From NCBI RefSeq assembly GCF_002875705.1, contig NZ_MCZZ01000174.1, forward strand, positions 1-43,041: 43,041 nt of DNA. Direction: 5' to 3'. The notes below the pieces were generated by a model, which was not told where the DNA came from, searched no databases, and saw only the letters and a program-made list of their open reading frames with translations. This document shows positions 7,525 to 15,495 of the stretch, piece by piece (position 1 is the first letter of the stretch; every line of letters starts with the position of its first letter). Made by a program: the position numbers and the translations under genes. This DNA is from Vibrio sp. 10N.261.45.E2. Lineage in GTDB: Bacteria; Pseudomonadota; Gammaproteobacteria; Enterobacterales; Vibrionaceae.

Positions 7525-9336
7525 ATGAATACTTCAACTCAACTTAGCCCACTGCGTAAAACAACCAAACACGAACAAGCAGAAGCCCTTGCCATTGAGC
7601 AAGCGAAGCACTTTGGTATCGACCCAAACAGTGATTACGGCGTCACGCTGATTGAACTGGCGACGACCCTGTACAAAGCCAATACCAAGACTCACGATCT
7701 TTGGGCATTGACGGTTGACGGCCTATCAGAACTCGACAAGAGTGACCGAATCGCTTGGTTTAACGCTAAACGCTTCTTGTCATTCCAGATCGCGAAGATC
7801 CTCGATAACCTGCAAAACCCGATGCGAACCACTTACCAATCTATTGCCACCAATAATGGGAATTTTGCGTCTAAAGGCGCGTATCCTATCTTCGATAATG
7901 TCGCCGCTATTTTCTCTGCCAGCCCGGTTATTACGCGCACTGCGACCTATTTGTTTGCTTGTACAGAATGGATAGAAGATGCGTTCAACGGTAAAGAGCC
8001 GCTACACGATATTTACTCTCGGCTGCTGAACCCAACATCGATTTCACTGGCTAACCACATGGTTGACATTGAGGCTGGTTCTAGAGCCAACGAGTACCTC
8101 GCATGGAACTTTAATTCTGGGATGGCAGCCATTGATGGGTTGTTGAGTCACTTACTTGGGCATGAAGACATTGTGTTGGCCTCACGTAATATCTACGGCG
8201 GTTCTTATCAGCTGTTAGAAGATTGGTTTGGCAAGCCGTCCAACCTGAATGTGGCAGTAGAGTGGGTCGATGGTTACTCGGGAGATGAGTTTGCGTCTCG
8301 CCTTGATGAGGTTGCTGATAAATACGCGGATCGTCTCGCTGCGGGTAAGAAGATCTACGTTTATCTTGAGTCACCGTGTAACCCACATGGCTACGTGTTA
8401 GATGTTGCTAGTATCAGTAAAGCTGGTCACGTTCGTGGTTGGGATGTGATTGTCGACTCGACGGTAGGCACGCCGTTGCTTCACCCAGTGCTTAAACGTG
8501 ATGATGTGATGGAAAGGCCAGATTATGTGATTCATTCCTACACCAAAGAACTGGCAGGTTCGGGTACCACAACCGCTGGGGTCGTGATTGGACGAAACGA
8601 GACCATGTTTGTTCCAAAAGGGGAGGAGGTGACTTTCACCAAAACCAACGGCGATGAGGCGATCATTCCTTGGAACGAAACCCTGTTTTGGAATGTGTAT
8701 TACATTAAAGGGGCATTCTTAGATGCAGATAAAGCGTTTGAAGTGCTTAATGGCATGAAAACTTATGAGATGCGAGTGGTGCAGAAAACCATTAACACAC
8801 TGACGCTCGCGAAGATCTTTGATGCTCACCCAGACATCAACGTGTCGTGTCCTGCTTTGCCTGACAGCGATAACTATGAACATTGCCAGAACAATATGTA
8901 CTTGGGGCTGCCAGCCGCGCTGTTTACTATCGATATGGAAGGGAACGGCAATCGCGCGCCAATCAATCGAGATGGATTTAAACAGTTCTTCGACATGCTT
9001 GAACCCGCTATCGGTATGCAAGTAAGCCTTGGGCAAACCAATACGGTGGCGCTGTGTCCGGCACTGACCACGCACTCTGAACTCAGCGACGACGCGCTCA
9101 ATGAAGCCGGCATTAAACCGACCACAATGCGTATCTCAATCGGCTTGGAAGATCCTCGAATGTTTATTGCTCATATTATCGAGGCAGCCAAATTGTCGAT
9201 TGATCGTAAGCATGTTGATTTCTCATCGAGCTTCCCAAGTAATGAGCGTATCGACGAAATCTATGTGCAAACCTACATGGAGGTACACCAAAGGTTTGTG
9301 GCTAGCTTGCCGAAGTTCAGTCAACTTACTCAGTAA
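7525..9336 (+). CDS. Cys/Met-metabolism-type PLP-dependent enzyme, long form
   Basis: A 603-aa fold-type I PLP enzyme related to cystathionine lyases/synthases. The PLP lysine is K341 in VIHSYTKELAGSGTTTAG, preceded by the substrate-side VYLESPCNPHGYVLDV and the cofactor aspartate in WDVIVDSTVGTPLL. At about 600 residues it is much longer than ordinary cystathionine gamma-synthase relatives (about 390), with an added N-terminal helical region (to about residue 130) and a long insert after the lysine. The frame is open upstream to 7408, but ATG 7525 is the first start with a ribosome site in a region free of regulatory overlap. The substrate cannot be read from sequence. The divergent Lrp gene suggests amino-acid catabolism under amino-acid control (inference). 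Confidence 0.8.
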   Translation: MNTSTQLSPLRKTTKHEQAEALAIEQAKHFGIDPNSDYGVTLIELATTLYKANTKTHDLWALTVDGLSELDKSDRIAWFNAKRFLSFQIAKILDNLQNPMRTTYQSIATNNGNFASKGAYPIFDNVAAIFSASPVITRTATYLFACTEWIEDAFNGKEPLHDIYSRLLNPTSISLANHMVDIEAGSRANEYLAWNFNSGMAAIDGLLSHLLGHEDIVLASRNIYGGSYQLLEDWFGKPSNLNVAVEWVDGYSGDEFASRLDEVADKYADRLAAGKKIYVYLESPCNPHGYVLDVASISKAGHVRGWDVIVDSTVGTPLLHPVLKRDDVMERPDYVIHSYTKELAGSGTTTAGVVIGRNETMFVPKGEEVTFTKTNGDEAIIPWNETLFWNVYYIKGAFLDADKAFEVLNGMKTYEMRVVQKTINTLTLAKIFDAHPDINVSCPALPDSDNYEHCQNNMYLGLPAALFTIDMEGNGNRAPINRDGFKQFFDMLEPAIGMQVSLGQTNTVALCPALTTHSELSDDALNEAGIKPTTMRISIGLEDPRMFIAHIIEAAKLSIDRKHVDFSSSFPSNERIDEIYVQTYMEVHQRFVASLPKFSQLTQ

Positions 9337-9345
9337 ATAAAAAAA

Positions 9346-9375
9346 CACCCTGCTGACTTAATAATCGGCAGGGTG
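9346..9375. terminator. Bidirectional intrinsic terminator
   Basis: CACCCTGC (9346-9353) pairs with GCAGGGTG (9368-9375). A run of A's precedes it on the plus strand, giving a strong U tract for the minus-strand gene ending at 9395. It also follows the PLP enzyme stop by 10 bp. Confidence 0.8.
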
Positions 9376-9394
9376 CTTATCTCTAACCAATTTC

Positions 9395-9640
9395 TTAGTC
9401 TTTGGTTTGATGATCTGTCTTCTTGGCAAACTTTTGCATCGCCTCGGCGAAAGTCGTTGTTCCGCCTTTCGCTTTAACTTGCACTACCTTGTGTCCTAGC
9501 TTTTCCAGCGCTTGTCGCTCGGCTAAAACCGCTTCATCATCTGGCTGGCTGCCCTGTACAGGCTGATGAATGTAGCAGCCCTCTAGTTGACCATCTTCGA
9601 CCAGTTGGTGGTGCTTCAGTGCATTGATATCAAAATTCAT
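9395..9640 (-). CDS. Small conserved-looking protein of unknown function
   Basis: An 81-aa soluble protein starting MNFDINALKHHQLVEDGQLE, with a central acidic stretch (DDEAVLAERQALEKLG) and a basic C-terminus (KFAKKTDHQTKD). I do not recognise the family. The gene has a terminator 20 bp beyond its stop and codon use like its neighbours, so it is likely real. The unusual hairpin array at 9673-9825 lies directly upstream, in its promoter or 5' leader region. Confidence 0.65.
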   Translation of the reverse strand: MNFDINALKHHQLVEDGQLEGCYIHQPVQGSQPDDEAVLAERQALEKLGHKVVQVKAKGGTTTFAEAMQKFAKKTDHQTKD

Positions 9641-9672
9641 AGTCAGTCTTTTCGTTTAAATGGAGAGTACCT

Positions 9673-9825
9673 GCGGCAGAGGCCGCGAGTCTTTATTCTG
9701 TGAATACAGAAAACCACGGGTTTACCCGTGGATGAATGCCAATTCCAAAATTACAGCGTAAGCTGTTTGTAATTTTGGTCAACGCTTTAGCGTTGTCACG
9801 GTAAGTACCCCGGGCATGCCCGGGG
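9673..9825. repeat. Array of six different perfect hairpins
   Basis: Six palindromes follow one another: GCGGC/GCCGC (9673-9686), TTCTGT/ACAGAA with GAAT loop (9696-9711), CCACGGGT/ACCCGTGG (9714-9731), a long stem CCAAAATTAC../..GTAATTTTGG with an inner AGC-GTAA-GCT tip (9745-9778), CAACGC/GCGTTG with TTTA loop (9780-9795), and CCCCGGGC/GCCCGGGG (9808-9825). The units are not copies of each other. Such hairpin trains occur at ends of IS200/IS605 elements and in structured RNAs; no transposase or tnpB remains here. Confidence 0.7.
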
Positions 9826-9937
9826 GAATCTTCAATTTTATTGTTTGTACCATACGGCATTTTAACCATAAGAAGCTAGTGTAATTACCGCAATCAAATC
9901 GCGTGTTGTTGTGAAAGGAGGCTATCAATAGCCATCC

Positions 9938-10444
9938 CTAAGTGACTAAAATCGGCTTTTTGACGTAAATTCGATAGTATCCAACCGCACTACTTACGAT
10001 GAATAGTACGTCTATCAAGACAGCGACTGGCGAACCGACCAAAACATCATGTACACACCAAACTCCGGTACCAATAACCATCAACCAACGCATTAATTTA
10101 TCGTTGTTACTGAATGATGCTTTGGTGTGCAACAAAGACGCTGTGCAGCTAAGAAAGCTTGTTAATCCATTGAATGTTAGCAGTGTTCCCAGGAGCGTTA
10201 CAAAATAGAACAACCACTTGATTCTATGGCTTACGATGAAAATTCCCGCAAAATAACGGCATGCTCCTACGAGCAACAAGCATGCGGCCGTCCATTCTTT
10301 AAGTAGCGCAAAATGAGCGGCAATGAGCAGGGCTGATATAGATAAAGCAGATAAAAGTAGCGTTCGATTTTTGAACTGGAACGATGCAATGTCGAACAAT
10401 GCAGCTAGGCCTACCAATATTTGGGAGGCAACAAAAAGGGACAT
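9938..10444 (-). CDS. YgjV-family inner-membrane protein
   Basis: A 168-aa multi-pass membrane protein with about five to six hydrophobic segments. The family signatures seen are the early FDIASFQFKNR, the central ACRYFAGIF and the C-terminal GTGVWCVHDVLVGSPVAVLI followed by SSAVGYYRIY. Function is unknown for the family. The start at 10444 is chosen because GGAGG lies four bases upstream; the frame is open to 10465. It stands alone. Confidence 0.8.
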   Translation of the reverse strand: MSLFVASQILVGLAALFDIASFQFKNRTLLLSALSISALLIAAHFALLKEWTAACLLLVGACRYFAGIFIVSHRIKWLFYFVTLLGTLLTFNGLTSFLSCTASLLHTKASFSNNDKLMRWLMVIGTGVWCVHDVLVGSPVAVLIDVLFIVSSAVGYYRIYVKKPILVT

Positions 10445-10833
10445 ACACCCTCCAATAATAACCAAGTAATATAGAAAACTTCGAGTCGCTCATTCCAACA
10501 GGGGATGAACGTTATAGCGTGGGTTATTTATTGCAGGGGAGGTAAATTGCGACTGCGTTACTTTGGCTTTGTGAAGGGTGGCAAGCAAAGAAAATTTGAA
10601 CGTTGGATATAGTCATCTTTACTCCTTAAGCCGGTCACGTTGGATGTTTGCGATGATTCTATAGGAAACCTAAAAAGAATAAAGGAGGTATCACGCTTTG
10701 TTACTATTTAAAGCTATAAGAAATCGTTCACTATTTTAAGCAAAGCAAAGCAAAGCAAAGAGAGAAGAGAAGGTTGGAATTGTTCGACGCCACTTTGAGG
10801 AAAGCGGCTAAGTCGGTGGATTATTAACTAAAG
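10445..10833. other. Intergenic region with orphan ribosome site and short tandem repeat
   Basis: No recognised gene. An ideal Shine-Dalgarno AAGGAGGT (10682-10689) precedes TTG at 10698, which opens only 13 codons to a TAA at 10737. A (CAAAG)4 repeat follows immediately. No RNA structure was identified. Confidence 0.45.
10741..10760. repeat. (CAAAG)4 simple repeat
   Basis: Four exact copies of CAAAG in tandem directly after a tiny ORF. Such five-base repeats can vary in number by slippage. Confidence 0.9.
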
Positions 10834-11121
10834 TTAGTAACTGATAATCACTTGCTCTGTCGGCAAGTTTTTCCGGTACTCAATCAGCTGGGCAATGATA
10901 TTGCTAGCGACCATGACAATCATAATGACGACTTGGACTCAGCTAAAGGACTCACCCATTAAGGTAGCATCAAGAATCATCGCCAGAATTGGATTTAATG
11001 TACCAAAAAAGCTTAACTCATTGGTTGAGATCATCGGGATTGTGTAAATGTTTGATTTAATTGATCCAGAATCCTCAAAATGACGAAGACTGCCTTTAAA
11101 CGGTATTGCTTTAGCTTTCAA
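10834..11121 (-). pseudogene. Remnant of an EamA/DMT-family transporter
   Basis: The complement reads ISTNELSFFGTLNPILAMIL, DATLMGESFS, an in-frame TGA at about 10937-10939, and then VQVVIMIVMVASNIIAQLIE with a basic tail ending at 10834. This matches the last two transmembrane helices of EamA (drug/metabolite) transporters, where a loop 'NPI..M....LGE.' precedes the final helix. The N-terminal eight helices are gone. The 5' end of the open stretch overlaps the last 11 bases of the FUSC gene, so the deletion joined it directly to that gene. Confidence 0.7.
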
Positions 11122-13153
11122 GATTTCGTCTCACTAAATCGTGCATTTGCTTTATTGTCATCAGTGCCAACCAGATGATTTCTTCGACTGAGCGTTGACC
11201 TGTTGTAGAAGTGGGGTGCTCGGCATCGGTTTGATTGGTTAGCGCTGGCAGTTCATGGACGCGATTATCTCGAATGGTATTTATTAACGCGTCCATCGCA
11301 TCATGAATTAAGCGTTCGACTTGTTGTGTGCCTTGGTATTGCGTGCCTTTTCGAACCAATGGAATCAGCAAGCAGAGGTAATGGCTTAATAATCGATAGT
11401 GACTCAGCATATCTTCATAATAGTGAGGATCGGCGCGAGTATGTTTTGGCTCTTGCTGCATTTCGTTGTAAATCAGCTCAAGGTCGCTTTCTGCGGTTAG
11501 CATGGCAGCACGTTGCTTGGTTAGTGCAATATGGTCATGTCGTTCAGTGTCAATTTGTAGTTGTTCATAGCAATATACAAATAAGTTTTTTGAACTATCA
11601 AGTGCTTTTAACGCTTGATTGTGGATCTCTTTGCCTCGCCATTGTGGCCATAACAAGCTATATCCGAGTAAGACAATTGCGCCACCTACTATGTTGTCGA
11701 TTAAACGTGGCGCTGCAAAGTCGAGTCCTTGGTGGGCCATGGTTTGATACACCAAAATCAATAGCGCTGTAATACAGCCAATGGCTAACGAGTAATGGCG
11801 CATAATATTGAGCATAGCGACGGGCAAGAGGATGACAATTAGCGTATACATCGCGGTCGCCGGTACGCCAATGTGAATCACAGAAGTCGCGAACAGCACG
11901 CCAAGCGCAGTACCTAAACAGCGTTGCCAAGTTTTACTGCGTGTTGCCAAGAAGCTTGGTTGAATCACCATCAACATCGAAATCAATACCCAGTCAGGGC
12001 GAATCAATTCAAAGTATTCCGCAATCCCAGCGCCAAGTGCGAACATCAAACCGACACGGGTAACATGGCGCCAAATCGGATTTCCTCGGCTTGGTAGGCG
12101 AAAAGACAACTCGAACGGCTGCACTTCAAAAGAACGTTCATAAGCGGGCTCATTAAGCTCAATACGACGAGAGATGTGCTTCACGGCGTATGCCCAATAA
12201 CGAAACCGGGGTTGGTCTTCGAGCTTGACCGCTTCAATCAAGTCATTGGCTTCTTGCTCTAATGAGCTTAAGTGCCTCATCTCTTCATGTGTGTTGTGCA
12301 AAAGCTGCTTAGCTTTGTGTCTTAGTCTTTGCTGACAATGTTGGCTCCAAACCAATAACAAGTCTCGTTTTTGCTTACTGGACTGAAACTGGCTTAGTAG
12401 ATCAGGGTTACTTGTATGACTGGTTAGTATCACTTCAAATGTATCGAGAGCGAGGAACAAAGCTTGTCGGAGCGAACTTGCATCTTCTTGTTTCGATCGA
12501 AAAGATTCGGACTGAAGAGCCTGTTGGAACAACTCGATGAGCTGGTATTTGATGCGTCTTTTCGGTGCGTCATTTTCGCTACCTAGCAGGAATGCTTGGC
12601 GATACTGGATGTAGTCTGCCAACGTTTCGTAAATCGCGGATAGACACACACGCAACGCATAGTGTTTCCACAGGGCAAACCAAAGCCAGCTAAACAGTGC
12701 AAAAGTAAGAGGTCCGAGTACCAACATAGGGTACAAACTTAGCGCTGTGTTGGAATTGTGAAGTGAGAGGGTGACAACCGCAACCAGAAGGCTCGACATA
12801 CCTAGCCGCGCCCAGAATGGACCATTGACTGCGGCACTGGCAAGCAAAGCGCCCAATGCGCCATAGGTTACCCATAAAGGCAGCTCGCTGATCAGTAGAG
12901 CGTAACTGACGGCTTGAGTGATTCCCCAAGCGGTTGCGGTAATCGCAAAACGTGTCCATCGCCTTGGGCCAGCCGCATCAAGACCACTAATTAAAGCCGC
13001 AGGCATAGTCATTAACGCGGTCATTGCGAGAGCGGGTTGATTAGACAGCACCCCTAAACCAAGAAACAACACAATGGCAGTGGTTGCACGAAGCCCAAGG
13101 TTAATGGAAGGGGAGTACCAGACTTTACGCAAAATGGCAGGAGAAAATGTCAT
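11111..13153 (-). CDS. FUSC-family (YccS/AaeB-like) membrane protein
   Basis: A 680-aa inner-membrane protein with two membrane blocks, at about 20-175 (FLGLGVLSNQPALAMTALMT, GPRRWTRFAITATAWGITQA) and about 365-500 (LMFALGAGIAEYFELIRPDW, LGVLFATSVIHIGVPA), separated by a cytoplasmic helical domain. A helical tail follows. The RPDWVLISMLMVIQP element is typical of FUSC repeats. Members export aromatic acids or are of unknown role. It ends at the EamA remnant, and the shared strand hints at a former two-transporter unit. A 16-bp direct repeat lies 82-118 bp upstream of its start. Confidence 0.82.
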   Translation of the reverse strand: MTFSPAILRKVWYSPSINLGLRATTAIVLFLGLGVLSNQPALAMTALMTMPAALISGLDAAGPRRWTRFAITATAWGITQAVSYALLISELPLWVTYGALGALLASAAVNGPFWARLGMSSLLVAVVTLSLHNSNTALSLYPMLVLGPLTFALFSWLWFALWKHYALRVCLSAIYETLADYIQYRQAFLLGSENDAPKRRIKYQLIELFQQALQSESFRSKQEDASSLRQALFLALDTFEVILTSHTSNPDLLSQFQSSKQKRDLLLVWSQHCQQRLRHKAKQLLHNTHEEMRHLSSLEQEANDLIEAVKLEDQPRFRYWAYAVKHISRRIELNEPAYERSFEVQPFELSFRLPSRGNPIWRHVTRVGLMFALGAGIAEYFELIRPDWVLISMLMVIQPSFLATRSKTWQRCLGTALGVLFATSVIHIGVPATAMYTLIVILLPVAMLNIMRHYSLAIGCITALLILVYQTMAHQGLDFAAPRLIDNIVGGAIVLLGYSLLWPQWRGKEIHNQALKALDSSKNLFVYCYEQLQIDTERHDHIALTKQRAAMLTAESDLELIYNEMQQEPKHTRADPHYYEDMLSHYRLLSHYLCLLIPLVRKGTQYQGTQQVERLIHDAMDALINTIRDNRVHELPALTNQTDAEHPTSTTGQRSVEEIIWLALMTIKQMHDLVRRNLES

Positions 13154-13234
13154 AGATCCACTTTATTTATTCGACCTTATTGAGTGTAACGCCAAACCTC
13201 TTCAAGTGCTGGCTTCAATCACAGATTGATAAAT

Positions 13235-13271
13235 TGAAGCACAACAAACTTCTAGTGAAGCACAACAAACT
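13235..13271. repeat. 16-bp direct repeat spaced by two helical turns
   Basis: TGAAGCACAACAAACT occurs at 13235-13250 and 13256-13271, i.e. with a 21-bp period. It lies upstream of the FUSC gene start at 13153 and could be a tandem operator. Confidence 0.6.
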
Positions 13272-13430
13272 AAAAGTTTACCCAAGCTACATCGATAGAC
13301 AATCGTCAAACAGTTTGGCTTATCGTGTTAGTAGCGCAGACATGGCTCTCTGCTTGTATGAAGATTCCTTTTTTGTTTTGAATATCAAACACTAAAGCAT
13401 ATACAAGAATGAGGGAAAGTATTTGAGAGC

Positions 13431-14111
13431 TTACTTTTCTAAATTCTGATTAATTATTTGTTCCACCACACCATTCATTGTTTTTGAGTGAATCTCTGGC
13501 TTCAAATATAAGGGATGATACTCAACACCAGTTCTATCTATATAGGCTGCTTGTAAGCCAGCAGATAATGCACCATGCGTATCCCAATCGTGAGTAGCGA
13601 CAAGTCGAAGGTTTTCGACAGGTTCTTTTAAAGTTTCTGCGGCAAATTTATACACATCTGAATTTGGCTTAAAACTGCCAGTGCCTTCGACAGAAATTAT
13701 TGTATCGAAGTAATCTTCTAAGCCTGAATTCTTGATTTGGGCCGTTATGAGGTCGAAGGATGAGTTGGAAAAAGCGACTGTTTTGAAACCTTTTTTACGC
13801 AATTTATGTAGAGATTCTTTAATATCCTTGTGGGGAGCTAGACTTGCAAAAGAAGTTAACAAGGCATTCTTACTTTCGGCCGTTAAATGACAATTGTACC
13901 GTTGTGCTATAGCTTCGAGCGCTACACCCGCTAATTCAGCAAAAGTCGATTTTACGTTTGTTGCGATGCAAACTGTTGAAGTGTGTAAAAGCTTTGAGAA
14001 CCAAAGCGATAGGGCATCCTCGTGTCCAAACACAGCTTTAAATTTGGGTTGTAATGACTCCAAATTTAAAACCGTTTCGTTTATATCAAACAGTATCACT
14101 TCACTTTTCAT
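13431..14111 (-). CDS. HAD-superfamily hydrolase, type II haloacid dehalogenase-like
   Basis: A 226-aa soluble HAD enzyme. Motif I is LFDINETVLN with nucleophile Asp, where the usual second Asp is replaced by Asn as in dehalogenase-type relatives; motif II is VAFSNSS; motif III is the Lys of GSFKPNSDVY; motif IV is in THDWDTHGA. The helical cap lies between motifs I and II. Members cleave C-halogen or phosphate bonds; the real substrate is unknown. It is a monocistronic gene between the maturase and the FUSC gene. Confidence 0.82.
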   Translation of the reverse strand: MKSEVILFDINETVLNLESLQPKFKAVFGHEDALSLWFSKLLHTSTVCIATNVKSTFAELAGVALEAIAQRYNCHLTAESKNALLTSFASLAPHKDIKESLHKLRKKGFKTVAFSNSSFDLITAQIKNSGLEDYFDTIISVEGTGSFKPNSDVYKFAAETLKEPVENLRLVATHDWDTHGALSAGLQAAYIDRTGVEYHPLYLKPEIHSKTMNGVVEQIINQNLEK

Positions 14112-14219
14112 GCAAATAACCTTGAATCAATTGAATGTCATGCTTACATAATCCGCTCTCATCATTCTGTTTTCAACAATGAATCAATATTCCCAGTATC
14201 ACGGCCTTTAATTGGATGT

Positions 14220-15419
14220 TTAAAGCGCCATCACTTCTGCGGGAGATCGGCCAGCAAACCATAAGTCACACATTGTTTTCATCTTTACTTCGCTACTGCG
14301 AAAGAAGTATTCATAGCCTGCGCAAAGGTAGTTATCGGGGGCGCTATTCGCCCTAGGAATAAAGCGCTGCTTCGGGCAACCGCCATTGCAGAGTTTTATA
14401 TATGAGCACTGCTTACACTTTTCGCTGAGCTCTTTCTTCTTGATACCAAACTCGTAGTTTTGGGCGCTGAAGTTCATTTCATTAATTGTTTTTGAGTGAA
14501 TGTTCCCTAGCTTATGCTCAGGATAAACATAGTGGTCGCAATTGTAGATGTCTCCATTTGCTTCCATTGCAAATGCACTGCCACACCGTGGGGCCATTGT
14601 GCACATATTGCCTTGTTCTCCCGCCCAACCTGCGAGAGTGTTATCAAAATAAGGCACGAATATCTGACCAACATCATGCTTCACCCAATAGTCAAAGATG
14701 GTCGCGAGGAATTGTCCAAACTTTAGAGACGGTACGCTCCATTCCGTCAACTTAGCTGAGCTATCATGCTCCGGGTCAACTAAATATAAACCCTCTAACG
14801 TTGGCTTTGCTGCCGTTCTTTCGACTAAAGGAATATATTGATGTACTTCGCTACCTAAAGCTTTTAAATGTTGATATACCTCCAATGCATGGTCAACATT
14901 GTGGCTGCCAATGACCGTTAAAGTGTTGAACTGAACACGATGTGCACGCAATAAATCGATGGCTTGCGCTACCTTGCGATAAGAACCTTTACCAGAGCGA
15001 CTCGTGCGGTATTTGTTGTGAAGATGCTCAGGTCCATCAATTGAAATACCAATCAAAAAGTGGTTTGCTTTGAAAAATTCACACCATTCATTGTTGAGTA
15101 ATAGGCCATTGGTTTGCAGCGTATTTTCTATGGACTTTCCTTTCGCATATTTGTTTTGCAATTGGACGGCTTTCTTATAGAACTCAACCCCCATCATCAA
15201 AGGTTCGCCTCCTTGCCAAGCAAAAGTCACATGGTCAGTATGCTGAGCCAATATGTGTTGCTTGATATAAATTTCTAGCGTTTCATCCGACATTTTCCAG
15301 TTAGTATTACGCTCGGGGTATAGCTTTTCTTTCTCAAGGTAAAAGCAATAGTCACAATCTAGGTTACATACAGAACCCGTTGGTTTACTCATAATATGAA
15401 CAGACTTAGACACTTCCAT
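14220..15419 (-). CDS. Anaerobic sulfatase-maturating radical SAM enzyme (anSME)
   Basis: A 399-aa enzyme that converts the active-site Cys or Ser of sulfatases to formylglycine. The radical SAM cluster is C18-X3-C22-X2-C25 in SVCNLDCDYCFYLEKEKLYP. AWQGGEPLMMG and LQTNGLLL follow. The C-terminal SPASM Cys set binds two auxiliary Fe-S clusters (NMCTMAPRCGSAF, CDHYVYPEHKLGN, CKQCSYIKLCNGGCPK, YLCAGYEYFF). It follows a Cys-type sulfatase in the same direction (76-bp gap with a hairpin), its evident substrate. GAGGA precedes the ATG. Confidence 0.93.
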   Translation of the reverse strand: MEVSKSVHIMSKPTGSVCNLDCDYCFYLEKEKLYPERNTNWKMSDETLEIYIKQHILAQHTDHVTFAWQGGEPLMMGVEFYKKAVQLQNKYAKGKSIENTLQTNGLLLNNEWCEFFKANHFLIGISIDGPEHLHNKYRTSRSGKGSYRKVAQAIDLLRAHRVQFNTLTVIGSHNVDHALEVYQHLKALGSEVHQYIPLVERTAAKPTLEGLYLVDPEHDSSAKLTEWSVPSLKFGQFLATIFDYWVKHDVGQIFVPYFDNTLAGWAGEQGNMCTMAPRCGSAFAMEANGDIYNCDHYVYPEHKLGNIHSKTINEMNFSAQNYEFGIKKKELSEKCKQCSYIKLCNGGCPKQRFIPRANSAPDNYLCAGYEYFFRSSEVKMKTMCDLWFAGRSPAEVMAL

Positions 15420-15437
15420 ATTTATTCCTCAGATTGT

Positions 15438-15464
15438 GCAGGTAGGGTTTTATGTCCTACCTGC
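15438..15464. other. Intercistronic hairpin between sulfatase and maturase
   Basis: GCAGGTAGG (15438-15446) pairs perfectly with CCTACCTGC (15456-15464). No U run follows in the direction of transcription, so it looks like a stability or partial-termination element lowering maturase expression relative to sulfatase (inference). Confidence 0.6.
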
Positions 15465-15495
15465 CTAACGTTAATGACAGTCGTGTAAATGGTGA

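Noticed and set aside
9673..9825. Integron attC/VCR-type site
   Set aside because: The RYYYAAC/GTTRRRY core ends and paired L/R boxes of VCR repeats are absent.
13180..13395. Plus-strand ORF of 71 codons after the FUSC start
   Set aside because: Contains the direct repeat, no ribosome site, no recognisable protein features.
15438..15475. attC-like GTTAGGC next to the sulfatase-maturase hairpin
   Set aside because: Only one core-like end and no partner box; better seen as an operon hairpin.
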